The position numbers were made by a program, and so were the translations under genes. A DNA stretch of 48,102 bases from the NCBI GenBank assembly GCA_037442205.1, contig JBBIQS010000064.1, positions 1-48,102 on the forward strand, given 5' to 3'. Below, in pieces: positions 17,777 through 26,472 of the stretch (positions within the stretch are counted from its first letter, which is position 1; each line of letters starts with the position of its first letter). The DNA comes from JBBIQS01 sp037442205 (GTDB taxonomy: Bacteria > Myxococcota > Myxococcia > Myxococcales > UBA5297). Below the pieces are notes generated by a model. It was not told where the DNA came from and made no database searches. It was given only the letters and a program-made list of their open reading frames with translations.

Positions 17777-18958
17777 ATGACGCGCATTCACCTGTCGGTG
17801 CCGCACATGGGAGGGTTGGAGGAGCAGTACGTTCGACAGGCTTTCGAATCCAACTGGCTGTCGAGCGTCGGGCCCAACCTGGAGGCCTTCGAGCGCGATT
17901 TCGCCGCGCGGCTCGGTCTGCCGGCGGTAGCGCTGGCCAGCGGCACCGCGGCAATCCACCTCGGCCTGCGGCTGCTGGGCGTCGGCCCCGGCGACGAAGT
18001 GCTGGTCTCCGACCTGACCTTCATCGCCAGCGTCAACCCGATCCGCTACCTGGGAGCCACCCCGATCTTCGTCGACAGCGATCGCTCGACCTGGATGATG
18101 AGCCCGGCGCTGCTGGCCGAGGCGCTCGAGGACCGGGCCCGGCGCGGCAAGCGGCCGCGGGCGGTGGTGGTGGTCCACCTCTACGGGCAGAGCGCGGACA
18201 TGGATCCCATCCTCGAGGTCTGCGCTCGCCACCAGGTGCCGGTGCTGGAGGACGCCGCCGAGGCCCTGGGGACGCTCTACAAAGGCCGGCCGGCGGGGTC
18301 GCTGGGGGCGGTGGGGGCCTTCTCCTTCAACGGAAACAAGATCATCACCACCACCGGCGGCGGGATGCTGGCCGCCAGCCGCCCGGAGTGGGTGGAGAAG
18401 GCCCGCTTCTGGTCGACCCAGGCCCGCGAGCCGGGCCTCGCCTACCAGCACCTCGAGGCCGGCTACAACTACCGGCTCTCCAACGTGCTGGCGGGGATCG
18501 GCCGCGGCCAGCTGGCGGTGCTCGACGAGCGGGTGCGCCAGCGCCGGGCGGTCGCCTTCCGCTACCGAGACGCGTTCGGCGATCTCTCAGGGCTGGAGCT
18601 GATGCCCCAGGCGCCCTATGGCCTGCACACCAACTGGCTCTCCTGCTTCCTGGTCGACGAGAAGGCGCTGGGGGTTGGCCGCGACGACCTCATCGCCGCC
18701 CTGGCCGAGCAGGACATCGAGAGCCGCCCGCTGTGGAAGCCGATGCACCTGCAGCCGCTGTTCCGCGACTGCGCCTGCGTCGGCGGCTCGGTGGGGGCCG
18801 ACCTCTTCGCCCGCGGCCTGTGCCTGCCCAGCTCGAGCAGCCTGGCTCCTTCGGAGCAGGACCGGGTGATCGAGGTGGTCCGCGACCGGGTGCTTCGTTC
18901 GCGGCCAGCTCACTCCCGCGCGCTGGAACTCGCCGGCAGCGACGCACGACGCTCCTGA
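17777..18958 (+). CDS. pglE: PglE-like UDP-4-keto-sugar aminotransferase (DegT/DnrJ/EryC1/StrS family)
   Basis: This 393-residue PLP enzyme has a family-standard length. Residues 6-13 read LSVPHMGG as in Campylobacter PglE; FESNWLSSVG is the expected substrate loop and ASGTAAIHLGLR the phosphate-binding segment. VLEDAAEALGTLYKGRPAG is followed by SFNGNKIITTTGGGML with Lys188 as the PLP Schiff-base lysine. Later YNYRLSNVLAGIG and ESRPLWKPMH also match PglE. Family reaction: transfer of an amino group from glutamate to UDP-4-keto-6-deoxy-GlcNAc. The ATG at 17777 is chosen since the upstream 81 codons are Arg/Pro-rich noise. Its substrate would come from the PglF-like enzyme and its product go to the PglD-like enzyme. 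The gene ends 220 bases before the convergent EEP gene. Confidence 0.88.
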   Translation: MTRIHLSVPHMGGLEEQYVRQAFESNWLSSVGPNLEAFERDFAARLGLPAVALASGTAAIHLGLRLLGVGPGDEVLVSDLTFIASVNPIRYLGATPIFVDSDRSTWMMSPALLAEALEDRARRGKRPRAVVVVHLYGQSADMDPILEVCARHQVPVLEDAAEALGTLYKGRPAGSLGAVGAFSFNGNKIITTTGGGMLAASRPEWVEKARFWSTQAREPGLAYQHLEAGYNYRLSNVLAGIGRGQLAVLDERVRQRRAVAFRYRDAFGDLSGLELMPQAPYGLHTNWLSCFLVDEKALGVGRDDLIAALAEQDIESRPLWKPMHLQPLFRDCACVGGSVGADLFARGLCLPSSSSLAPSEQDRVIEVVRDRVLRSRPAHSRALELAGSDARRS

Positions 18959-19178
18959 GGGCCTCGGGCCTCGCCGGCGAGCGCCGCAAGAACTGGGCGC
19001 CGATCGCGCCCATGCGAAGCCGCGGCTGGCGGGAAGCAGCGACGCCAGCACCCCGCGGATCCTGCTCCCGCCCGCGGGCGCCCCCGGCACGGGCGCGCAT
19101 CACGAGCGGCTCGCGGGTCAGCAAGCTCGACCCTGCCGCCGGACCAACGCGGGGCAGGACAGCCCGGCGGCGACGGCG

Positions 19179-20204
19179 CTAGCGGCGCCGCAGCAATAGG
19201 TCGGCGATCACCGGCCGATGCTCGGAGGCCTCGGCTCCGCCGGCGAAGCAGGCCTGCACTCCCAGCTGGCGGCTGACCAGCACGTGGTCGATGCGCAGGA
19301 AGGAGAATCCAAGCGGCAGCGCGTGGCCGTAGGTGTAGCCGTAGCCGCGGCCGGCGCTGCCGAAGGCGTCGCGCAGCCCGGCCGACAGCAGCGCCGCCAC
19401 CACCGGCGAGCTCTGGGCGGCGTTGAGGTCGCCGGCGACGATCAGCGGCCCCGGCTCGGAGGCCAGGTCGCGCGCCAGGGTGCGGGCCTGCTGCAGCCGG
19501 GCGCGGTAGTTCTGCCGCCAGCCGGCGAGCCCGGCCAGCCCCTCCCGCCGGGCGGCGTCGAGCCCGCGGCGCGGCGTCTCGAGGTGGGCGGTGACCAGCG
19601 TCAGCTCTTGCTCCCCAACCGCCACCCGGCAGCGCAGGTAGCTCTGGCCCTCGCCGCGGATTTCGATCCTGCCCGGGCGGCAGTCGCGCAGCGGGAAGCG
19701 GCTGGCCACCACGTACTGGCCGAAGGCGCGGACCTCGGGGAGGCCGAACAGCGGGCCCAGCGAGGCGGAGGCTCCCGGAGGCAGCAGGCCGTCGGCGTCC
19801 TGCATCACCAGCAGGTCGGGGCGGTGCCGGGACACCTCCCGCTCCAGCCCGGCCAGGCCCTCGGCGCGCCGGGCGGCGTCGTAGATCTTGACGTTGTAGG
19901 TCATCACCCGCAGCCCGCCCTCGCCGGCGTCGGGCAGGTGCCACTCCCAGCCCATGCCGGCGGTGGCCACCGCCAGCAGCGCCGCGGCGGATGCGACGCG
20001 CCAGCGGGCGCCCAGCCAGCAGGAGAGCAGCAGCGCGGCCAGCGCCGCCGCCAGCGCCGCCGGGAAGGGCAGGTAGCGGCCCAGCTCCAGCCACCACAGG
20101 TCGAGCGGCAGCAGACGCTGGCCGGCGGCGAAGAGCAGCAGCCCCGCCACCAGCGCCAAAACCGCCAGCCGCAAGACGGCTCGCGCAACTCCGCCGCGCG
20201 TCAT
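19179..20204 (-). CDS. Membrane-attached endonuclease/exonuclease/phosphatase (EEP) superfamily protein
   Basis: This is a 341-residue protein with three N-terminal hydrophobic segments (about 10-28, 46-62, 72-86) followed by an EEP domain. Its motifs are VMTYNVKIYD (Asn104), LLVMQDADG, VTAHLET, VAGDLNAAQSS, RIDHVLVS and SEHRPVIADL. The usual catalytic Glu after Gln is Asp136 here, a conservative change. The topology places the domain outside the cytosol, arguing against DNA as substrate; phosphodiester or lipid-linked substrates are possible, but nothing shows which. The gene lies 32 bases after the FemAB-type gene on the same strand, last in a PglD-like, acyltransferase, EEP unit. The start at 20204 gives a short basic head before the first membrane segment. 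Confidence 0.75.
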   Translation of the reverse strand: MTRGGVARAVLRLAVLALVAGLLLFAAGQRLLPLDLWWLELGRYLPFPAALAAALAALLLSCWLGARWRVASAAALLAVATAGMGWEWHLPDAGEGGLRVMTYNVKIYDAARRAEGLAGLEREVSRHRPDLLVMQDADGLLPPGASASLGPLFGLPEVRAFGQYVVASRFPLRDCRPGRIEIRGEGQSYLRCRVAVGEQELTLVTAHLETPRRGLDAARREGLAGLAGWRQNYRARLQQARTLARDLASEPGPLIVAGDLNAAQSSPVVAALLSAGLRDAFGSAGRGYGYTYGHALPLGFSFLRIDHVLVSRQLGVQACFAGGAEASEHRPVIADLLLRRR

Positions 20205-20236
20205 GGCCCGATCGCCCGGATCATTCGCCGCGGCGC

Positions 20237-21418
20237 TCACCTGCCGCCGGCCGCCGGCCCGCTCTTCTGCAGAGCGCTCCTGGGGCTCGTGGCCAGGCCC
20301 TGGCCGCCGGCTCCGACGCCGGCCAGTTCGCGGCCGCCGCTGCCGCCGCCGGCCTCGGGTGGAGCCCGGTAGGCGGGGAAGAACTCGGCATCGAGGGGCT
20401 GTCTCGGGTGGCGCGCCCGCCAGGCGCTGGTGAACGCGGCGTAGGAATCCGGGTCGTGGATCCGCTTGTAGACCTTGAACGGGATCCGCAGCGGCGAGAA
20501 GCCGGCCTTGAAGCGGAAGACGCCGTCCCCGGGCTGATAGGCCCCGCCGCACAGCAGCCGCCTCTTGCCGGCGGCGATGAACCGGCGCACCGCCTCGTGG
20601 TGGGAGGCGTTCACCGGCCGCACCGCCGAGAACTCCAGGTCAACCGCCGACAGGTGCCAGTAGACGTCGCTGGCGTCGGAGAAGTAGAGGCCGCCGGCGA
20701 CGATCCGCCCCCGGTACTCGGAGAGCATGAACAGGGCGTTGGCCGGCATCTCCTGGTACACGGCCACGAAGTACTCGGGCGGAAGGAAGTAGCGCTCCAG
20801 CGCCGCCCGCCGCTCCATGGTCATCTTGTGCAGGCGGTGGAACTCCAGCACCTCGCTCACTGATTGAGCTGGCCGGGCGCGCACCCCCGCCGCGGAGGCC
20901 CGCCGGACGTTGTTGCGCGCCTCGGAGGAGAAGGAGCGCTTCCAGATCCCCTCCTCGCCCCAGGTCAGGTCGAGGTAGATCAGCTCGCGATTCACCTCTA
21001 CCGCGTGCGGCTCGAGCAGCTCCACCGCCGCCGACCAGGGGTTGAGGTGGGCGAACTCGGAGACGATCCGCTGCTGTCGGGCGAAGTCGTCGAAGGCCCC
21101 GGAGAAATTGCGGCACGGGCAGGGCACGGTCCTGGCGCCGCACCGGCGCTGGCAGAGCGGGCCGGTGTACTCGGGGGTGACGGCGTCCCAGCGCCGGCCA
21201 GCTCCCGGCCCGGCGCCGCCGTCCTCGATCGGCCGCAGGAAGAACGGGTAGACCACCTTTCCGCCCTCGGCCTCGAACACGAAGAGCCTGCCGGCCTCAC
21301 CGCGGTAGCGCTCCTGGAGCCGGGCGAACTCCAGGCTGCCCAGGACGTTGGTGGTGGCGGGGAGGGTGGCCTGCCAGGCATCGGCATCGGCGGTGGTCAG
21401 GACGTATGCGCGGCTCAT
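20237..21418 (-). CDS. FemAB/GNAT-type N-acyltransferase (BioF2-like domain)
   Basis: This 393-residue protein has two GNAT-like halves. Features are the N-terminal TNVLGSLEFARLQERYRGEA, a middle basic segment SSEARNNVRRASAAGVRAR, and a C-terminal half with RIVAGGLYFSDASDVYWHLS, VNASHHEAVRRF and FRFKAGFSP near residue 325. The last is the conserved F-K-x-G-F-x-P end motif of this superfamily. CQRRCGAR-x-x-PCPC near residue 95 gives four closely spaced Cys, which is unusual. Known members transfer amino acids or acyl groups from tRNA or CoA to cell-wall or sugar amines; substrate here is unknown. The last 50 residues are low-complexity. It sits between the PglD-like and EEP genes in one leftward unit, so amino-sugar decoration is plausible. 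Confidence 0.75.
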   Translation of the reverse strand: MSRAYVLTTADADAWQATLPATTNVLGSLEFARLQERYRGEAGRLFVFEAEGGKVVYPFFLRPIEDGGAGPGAGRRWDAVTPEYTGPLCQRRCGARTVPCPCRNFSGAFDDFARQQRIVSEFAHLNPWSAAVELLEPHAVEVNRELIYLDLTWGEEGIWKRSFSSEARNNVRRASAAGVRARPAQSVSEVLEFHRLHKMTMERRAALERYFLPPEYFVAVYQEMPANALFMLSEYRGRIVAGGLYFSDASDVYWHLSAVDLEFSAVRPVNASHHEAVRRFIAAGKRRLLCGGAYQPGDGVFRFKAGFSPLRIPFKVYKRIHDPDSYAAFTSAWRARHPRQPLDAEFFPAYRAPPEAGGGSGGRELAGVGAGGQGLATSPRSALQKSGPAAGGR

Positions 21419-21482
21419 CGCAGCTCCCGGGCTGGGATCGGCGTGTGGCGAGCGACCTCGGAGCGGTTGGCCATCGCAGTGC

Positions 21483-22124
21483 TCAGAGTCTCTTGATGAC
21501 TCTGGCGGGGACGCCGTAGGCCAGCACCCCGTCGGGAAGGTCGCGCACTACCACCGCGCCGGCGCCGACGACCGAGCCGGCGCCGATCCGCACCCCGCCG
21601 ATCACCGAGGCGCCAATTCCGATCCACGCGGCCCTTCCCACCGTCACGCTCGCCGCCAGATGGGCACCGGGGCAGACGTGGATCCCGCTGTCGAGGACGC
21701 ACTCGTGGTCCACGCTGGCGCAGGTGTTGACGATGACGTTGTCGCCGATGACGGCCCCAGAGTTGATCACCGCGCCGGCGACCACCACCGCCCCGGCTCC
21801 CAGGGAGACGTCGCGCGCCACCGTGGCGCTGGGGTGGACCGCCGAGGCCAGCGACAGCCCTCGCTCGCGCGACCAGTCGGAGAGCCGCAGTCGGGCCTGG
21901 CAGTTGCCGATGGCGATCAAGACGTGGCTGACCTCGCCCCGCTGGATCTGCTTCTGAAAGTCGTCCCGGCCAACCACCGGCAGGCCGCAGAAGCGGCGCT
22001 CGGCCTGGCCCAGATTGCCGTCGTCGATGAAGCCGACCAGCTCGTACTCGCCGCGCAGCCTGACGATGTCCGCCGCCACCAGCGCGTGCCCGGAGGCTCC
22101 CCATATCGCCAACTTCCGGCTCAT
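21483..22124 (-). CDS. pglD: PglD/NeuD-type sugar N-acetyltransferase (left-handed beta-helix)
   Basis: This 213-residue protein has a family-standard length. The N-terminal Rossmann-like nucleotide-sugar domain (KLAIWGASGHALVAADIV, residues 4-21; VGFIDDG; HVLIAIGN) is followed by hexapeptide repeats (about 95-205). HPSATVARD and VNTCASVDHECVLD carry His140-Glu141, equivalent to the His125-Glu126 catalytic pair of Campylobacter PglD. Family reaction: acetyl-CoA-dependent acetylation of the 4-amino group, giving UDP-diNAcBac. The ATG at 22124 has GAGGA about eight bases upstream; upstream codons in the same frame lack protein character. It is first of a three-gene leftward unit with the FemAB-type and EEP genes. 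Function is strongly supported by the PglF- and PglE-like genes nearby. Confidence 0.88.
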   Translation of the reverse strand: MSRKLAIWGASGHALVAADIVRLRGEYELVGFIDDGNLGQAERRFCGLPVVGRDDFQKQIQRGEVSHVLIAIGNCQARLRLSDWSRERGLSLASAVHPSATVARDVSLGAGAVVVAGAVINSGAVIGDNVIVNTCASVDHECVLDSGIHVCPGAHLAASVTVGRAAWIGIGASVIGGVRIGAGSVVGAGAVVVRDLPDGVLAYGVPARVIKRL

Positions 22125-22696
22125 CTCGGTCCTCAGGCTCGTATCAAGCCACCGGAGAAGGCTGGCCTCCCGCGGCGGGCGCGGGCGCAAGAACGCTTCA
22201 GCATCGATGCCGGCCGGCAGTCGCGGAGCCGATTCGAGCGGCCGCGAATCCGGCAACTCGGCACAGGTGGCGGCCGGTTCTAATTGGGAAGAATCCTGCT
22301 CCCTCTCCGCAGGCCCAAGACGTTCGCTGCGGCGGTGCGATGCGGCCACTGCCCGCTTGGCAGGTCTTGCTCCGAGGCCCCCACCTCGCGCGCGCTCGTC
22401 CGGCGTCGCCGCCCGACCGACGGTGAGCTCTCGCGGCCGAATCGGCCAAGCACACCTGGCAACCAACGAGGCCAGGCAATTCTCATGTGCCGGAGCGCCG
22501 CGCCACTCGCCGCCGGACTGGCGGATGCCCACGTCGGCCGAGCTCGTTGGGGCTGCCACGTTTTTCGCCGAGTCGTCGGCGACGCTTGCGCATTTCGCTG
22601 CCGACGCGCCCGGCGGCTCCATCGCCGCTCGGTTGCCGGTGCCTGTTCGCGACCCTACCGTCCTGCCGGCGAGCGGCGTGGGCCGGGGGGTGGGCG
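22125..22696. other. Divergent intergenic region, 572 bases
   Basis: This lies between the starts of the leftward acetyltransferase and the rightward epimerase. Open frames here are Arg/Pro-rich and have no family content. I looked for GG-N10-GC sigma-54 spacing and found only a near miss at about 22358-22371 with eight instead of ten bases. No RNA or repeat was recognised. Confidence 0.55.
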
Positions 22697-23707
22697 ATGC
22701 GCGTTCTGGTGACCGGGGCAGCCGGATTCATCGGCATGCATGTGTCGAAGCGGCTGGTCGCCTCCGGGCACCAGGTCCTCGGCGTCGACAGCCTCAACGA
22801 CTACTACGAGGTGCGGCTCAAGAAGGACCGGCTGGCCCAGCTGCTGCCGCTGCCCGACTTCCGCTTCCAGCAGCTCGATCTCGCGGATCGCCTCCAGTCC
22901 CAGGCGCTGTTCGAGGGGCCCCCTTTCGATCGGGTGATTCATCTGGCCGCCCAGCCCGGGGTCCGGTACTCGCTGGTCAACCCCCACGCCTACATCCAGG
23001 CCAACATCGTCGGCTTCCTCAACGTGCTCGAGGGCTGCCGCGCGCGCCGAGTCCCGCACCTGGTCTACGCCAGCAGCTCCAGCGTCTACGGCGCCAACGT
23101 CACCGTGCCGTTCAGCGTCCACGACGCGGTGGATCATCCGGTCAGCCTCTACGCCGCCACCAAGAAGGCCGACGAGCTGATGGCCCACACCTACAGCCAC
23201 CTGTTCGGCCTGCCGACGACCGGCCTTCGCTTCTTCACCGTCTACGGCCCCTGGGGACGGCCGGACATGTCACCGTCGCTCTTCGCCTCGGCGCTCCTCG
23301 CCGGCCGCGCCATCGACGTCTTCAACCACGGCAGGATGCGGCGGGACTTCACCTTCATCGACGACATCGTCGAGGGGGTGGTGCGGGTCATGGACGCCAT
23401 CGCCCGGCCCTCTCCGGCCTACGATCCCTCGCACCCCGACCCCAGCTGCGGCGGCGCTCCCTACCGCATCTTCAACATCGGCAACAACGAGCCGGTCGAG
23501 CTGCTGGACTTCATCTCCGAGCTGGAGCGGGCGCTGGGCGCCAAGGCGCGGATGAACCTGCTGCCGATGCAGCCGGGGGACGTGGTGGCCACCTTCGCCG
23601 ACGTCGAGGATCTGCGGCGAGAGGTCGGCTTCGCCCCGCGGACCCCGCTGGCCAAGGGCGTGGCCGCCTTCGCGGCGTGGTACCGGGACTACTACTCGAA
23701 GCGTTGA
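22697..23707 (+). CDS. UDP-glucuronate 4-epimerase-like NAD-dependent epimerase
   Basis: This is a 336-residue extended SDR. The N-terminal VLVTGAAGFIGMHVSKRL and DSLNDYYEVRLKKDRLAQL are hallmark strings of UDP-glucuronate 4-epimerases (CapI/GAE/LspL type). HLAAQPGVRYSLVNPHAYI gives the substrate region, ASSSSVYGAN the catalytic Ser, and LYAATKKADE the Tyr152/Lys156 pair. Later FFTVYGPWGRPDMS and RDFTFIDDIVEGVVR are standard. Reaction by family: UDP-GlcA to UDP-GalA in the cytosol, so the polymer probably contains galacturonic acid. The ATG at 22697 is chosen because the family always begins M-R/K-V/I-LVTG; a G-rich tract (22685-22694) may act as ribosome site. It is followed by a FemAB-type gene 123 bases on. 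Confidence 0.88.
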   Translation: MRVLVTGAAGFIGMHVSKRLVASGHQVLGVDSLNDYYEVRLKKDRLAQLLPLPDFRFQQLDLADRLQSQALFEGPPFDRVIHLAAQPGVRYSLVNPHAYIQANIVGFLNVLEGCRARRVPHLVYASSSSVYGANVTVPFSVHDAVDHPVSLYAATKKADELMAHTYSHLFGLPTTGLRFFTVYGPWGRPDMSPSLFASALLAGRAIDVFNHGRMRRDFTFIDDIVEGVVRVMDAIARPSPAYDPSHPDPSCGGAPYRIFNIGNNEPVELLDFISELERALGAKARMNLLPMQPGDVVATFADVEDLRREVGFAPRTPLAKGVAAFAAWYRDYYSKR

Positions 23708-23830
23708 GAGCCCCATGTCCGACGCAGGGGCAGCGTCAAGCGATCGAGAGCCACGAGGATGTTGCCTGGGCCCGAGGGTCCACGCCTGATCTCAGCTGCT
23801 CTCGCTGGGCTCAATACCTGAGGAACTGCA

Positions 23831-24907
23831 ATGGACCAGGGTTGGTCTGGGTGGATCGGATCTGAGGACCAGCGGTGGCGCGAAGCGCTTCACGATCTTC
23901 CCCACGACATCTACCACACGCCCGAATACATCGCCCTGGCCGCGAAGCACGAGGGCGGAGAGGCCGCGGCATTCCTGTGGCGCGACGCGGGGCGCCCCTA
24001 CCTGATTCCCCTGGTGCTCAGGCCGATGCCGCCGGCGCTGGGCGCGCCCGCGGGATGGCGCGACGCATTCTCGCCTTACGGCTATCCATCGCCGCTGGCC
24101 CCGCCGGACGCCACGCCCGAGCAGGTGGCCGGGTTCCTCCGCGCCTTCGCCACCGCGGCGACGGAGCGCGGGGTGGTTTCGGCCTTCATCCGCCTCCATC
24201 CGCTGCTGCCGCTCCCGGCCGACGCTCTGGCTTTCGCCGGGACACTGGTCCACCACGGGTCCACCGTGTACGCGGACTTGCGTGAGACAGAGCAGCAGAT
24301 GCTGCTCAAGATGAACCAGAACTGGCGGCGGGGGCTCAAGAAGCTCGAACGTGAAGGCTTCCGCGCGCGCTGGGATGAGTGGGACGACTACGCCGCATTC
24401 ATGGCCACCTATCGCGAGACCATGGTTCGCGTCCACGCATCGGCCAGTTACCGCTTCTCCGATGACTACTTCGCCGACCTGCGGGCGAGGCTCGGCGACC
24501 ACGTTCATCTCTGCTCGGTCCTCGCGGCATCGGGCGACCTGGCGGCGGCCGGTCTCTTCTTCACCGCAGGAGAGATCGTGCAGTATCACCTCGGGGGGAC
24601 CAGCGGCCGCTACCTTCGGCACTCCCCGACGAAACTGCTCCTGCAGGCCACCGGCCGATGGGCGAGGGACCGGGGGCACCGCTTCTTCCATCTCGGCGGC
24701 GGATTGGGCGGCGCGGCGGACTCGCTCTACGAATTCAAGGCGGGCTATGCCGCCCACCAGGCGAGTTTCTGCACCCTGCGCATGGTGCTCAACTCGGAGC
24801 GGCACGAGTGGCTGCTGCAGCGTGCCGGGGTTCGCCAGGCCGACCCGGCGGCGCGCTTCCCGATCTATCGCTCGGCGCCGCTTTACGCCGCTGCGCAGGC
24901 CAGGTGA
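23831..24907 (+). CDS. FemAB/GNAT-type N-acyltransferase
   Basis: This 358-residue protein has the same two-lobed architecture as the one at 20.2-21.4 kb but is clearly divergent from it. Seen are YHTPEYIALAAKHEGGEAAA, the PLVLRPMP strand, AFSPYGYPSPLAP, the basic MNQNWRRGLKKLEREGF helix, the SASYRFSDDYFADLRARLGD segment, AAGLFFTAGEIVQYHLGGTS, and the end motif YEFKAGYAAHQASF where FKAG matches the paralog. HLGGGLGGAADSLYEFKAG is the most conserved family region. Two such enzymes in one polysaccharide locus suggest two separate N-acyl or aminoacyl substitutions (inference). The ATG at 23831 follows GAGGAA. It is convergent with the cytochrome c gene. Confidence 0.78.
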   Translation: MDQGWSGWIGSEDQRWREALHDLPHDIYHTPEYIALAAKHEGGEAAAFLWRDAGRPYLIPLVLRPMPPALGAPAGWRDAFSPYGYPSPLAPPDATPEQVAGFLRAFATAATERGVVSAFIRLHPLLPLPADALAFAGTLVHHGSTVYADLRETEQQMLLKMNQNWRRGLKKLEREGFRARWDEWDDYAAFMATYRETMVRVHASASYRFSDDYFADLRARLGDHVHLCSVLAASGDLAAAGLFFTAGEIVQYHLGGTSGRYLRHSPTKLLLQATGRWARDRGHRFFHLGGGLGGAADSLYEFKAGYAAHQASFCTLRMVLNSERHEWLLQRAGVRQADPAARFPIYRSAPLYAAAQAR

Positions 24908-25043
24908 AAGCGGCGAGCTGATGGGTGGCAACAAGCCGTCTTCCGCCTCGACAGACCAATCAATCCCTGAATTGGCGCCGGGACGCCCCGCGAGGTGGAG
25001 ACCGGCTCGCGCGCTTCTTAGCGACCGGTCGCACGCAGCTTCC

Positions 25044-25892
25044 TCAGTCGTCGTCCTCTTCGCGGCGCTCGCGGCGGTGCCCTCCTCCGTGCTCCCGCCC
25101 CTCGCCGCCGCCTTCGCCGCCCGGGCTCGCCCCTTCGCCGCCCTGGATGTCGTTGCCGCCTTCGGGCGGAGCGCCCTGATCGAAGCCCTGCCGCCTGGTT
25201 TCGTGCTCGTTGCCCGAGCGGTGGCAGCGGGCGCAGTCGGCGAAGTTTCGGATGCCCTCCTCGCGGTGCTCGGAGGCGATCCTGGCCTCACTGTGCGCGT
25301 GGCAGCCGTAGCAGTCGTAGCGCTTGTAGTCGCCGGCGGAGCGGTGGCAGTCGGTGCACTGGGCGGGATGGTGGCGGTCGAAGCGGAAGAATCTGGCGTG
25401 CTCGAAAGTCGCCGGCTTCCAGCGCTGGGTGGCGTGGCAGGTGCGGCAGGCGTCGCTGCTCGCCGCGGCGTGCAGCCCGTCCCGGGGGCGCAGCGGCGCG
25501 TGGCAGTCGAGGCAGTTCTGCAGCAGGTCTGCGGGGAGCGAGGCGTGGTCCAGGTGCAGCGCCTTGCGCCGCCCGGACCCGTCGTCGTGCTCGGCGTGGC
25601 ACTCCAGGCACCGGCCGGAGATCGCCCGGTGGATGGCCCGCGCCTTGGCGTTCTCCGGCGACCGTGCCGCCCCGGCCACGGTGGTCACTCCGATGGTCCC
25701 CGGCTTGTGGCAGCCCTCGCACTTGGAGGTCGCGGGGCCGCTGAGCACGGTGTGGCAGCTCAGGCAATCGTCGCGCTGGGCGCGGTGGCCCTTGCTCAGC
25801 TCGCCGGGAATCAGCGCCTGGCCGGGGGCGAGCGAGATGCCGACCCCGCCCAGCCCCACCGCCAGCGCGAAGGCGATCGCCGGTCCTCTCAT
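25044..25892 (-). CDS. Octahaem periplasmic cytochrome c
   Basis: This 282-residue protein has an N-terminal signal peptide (MRGPAIAFALAVGLGG). Eight CxxCH sites are visible: CLSCH, CEGCH, CLECH, CLDCH, CRTCH, CTDCH, CYGCH and CARCH, with extra His residues as second axial ligands. Spacing resembles class III/cytochrome c7-type proteins. The last 45 residues are Gly/Glu/His-rich ending in four acidic residues, an odd charged tail. The ATG at 25892 is chosen because it overlaps the upstream gene's stop as ATGA, which implies translational coupling. Role by family: periplasmic electron transfer, here presumably accepting from the membrane cytochrome b of the upstream gene. Redox partner is unknown. 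Confidence 0.88.
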   Translation of the reverse strand: MRGPAIAFALAVGLGGVGISLAPGQALIPGELSKGHRAQRDDCLSCHTVLSGPATSKCEGCHKPGTIGVTTVAGAARSPENAKARAIHRAISGRCLECHAEHDDGSGRRKALHLDHASLPADLLQNCLDCHAPLRPRDGLHAAASSDACRTCHATQRWKPATFEHARFFRFDRHHPAQCTDCHRSAGDYKRYDCYGCHAHSEARIASEHREEGIRNFADCARCHRSGNEHETRRQGFDQGAPPEGGNDIQGGEGASPGGEGGGEGREHGGGHRRERREEDDD

Positions 25893-26472
25893 CGCCAGCT
25901 CCACAGCGCCAGGGTGGCGCCGACGTGCAGCGCCACCAGCCCGAGGAAGGCCGCGGTCAGCGGCAGGTGGACCATGCGCCAGCGCTTCATCACGTCCACC
26001 ACCAGCGTCTGCGGCTCGAGCTGCTCCTCGATGGCCTCAGGCGTGAGCCCTTGCGCCCTGAGCTCGGCGGCCTTGGCCTCCATCCCGGCGCGGGCCGAGC
26101 TCAGCAGCACTCGGCCGGTGAGGCCGCTGGCGACCACGATCAACATGGCGATCAGGGCCAGCCAGGGGATGGCGGCGTTGAAGTGGATGCCGCCGTGGAC
26201 CACCAGCGTCGCCGCGCCGCGCCGACCCAGCCCAGCGCCTCGTGGGCCGCCAGATAGGAGCGGGCATTGCCGCCCTTGAGGTAGCCGCGCTTGCGCAGCG
26301 AGTAGGTGAAGGAGACCGCCAGCAGCAGGGTTCCGACGATGCCCAGGTAGCGCCCCACCGAGGCCAGCCGCAGCAGGTGCAGCACGTAGTCCACCCCGAT
26401 CGCCAGGGCCAGCAGGCCGGCGTAGATCAGGGCCGAGGGCGTCACCGTTCGAAGCGCATGTCGTATGGGCAA
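25889..26472 (-). pseudogene. Cytochrome b-type membrane protein, interrupted by a 5-bp tandem duplication
   Basis: The N-terminal part (TTG at 26472; MPIRHALRTVTPSALIYAGL) is read in one frame down to AAHEALGWVGAA. It continues as AATLVVHGGIHFNAAIPW in another frame to the stop at 25889. The break coincides with a GCCGC direct repeat (26211-26215, 26216-26220); removing one copy restores a single frame of about 193 residues. Four hydrophobic segments carry His residues (YVLH, AAHEA, LVVHGGIHF, MVHLP, ALHVG) suited to b-haem ligation, as in ferric-reductase-like or b561-like quinol-linked subunits. It precedes and overlaps the octahaem cytochrome c gene. Whether the shift is real, phase-variable or an assembly error cannot be told. 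Confidence 0.72.

Noticed and set aside
22358..22371. Possible sigma-54 promoter (TTGGCAGGTCTTGC)
   Set aside because: The GG and GC elements are eight bases apart rather than ten, and no enhancer-like site was visible.
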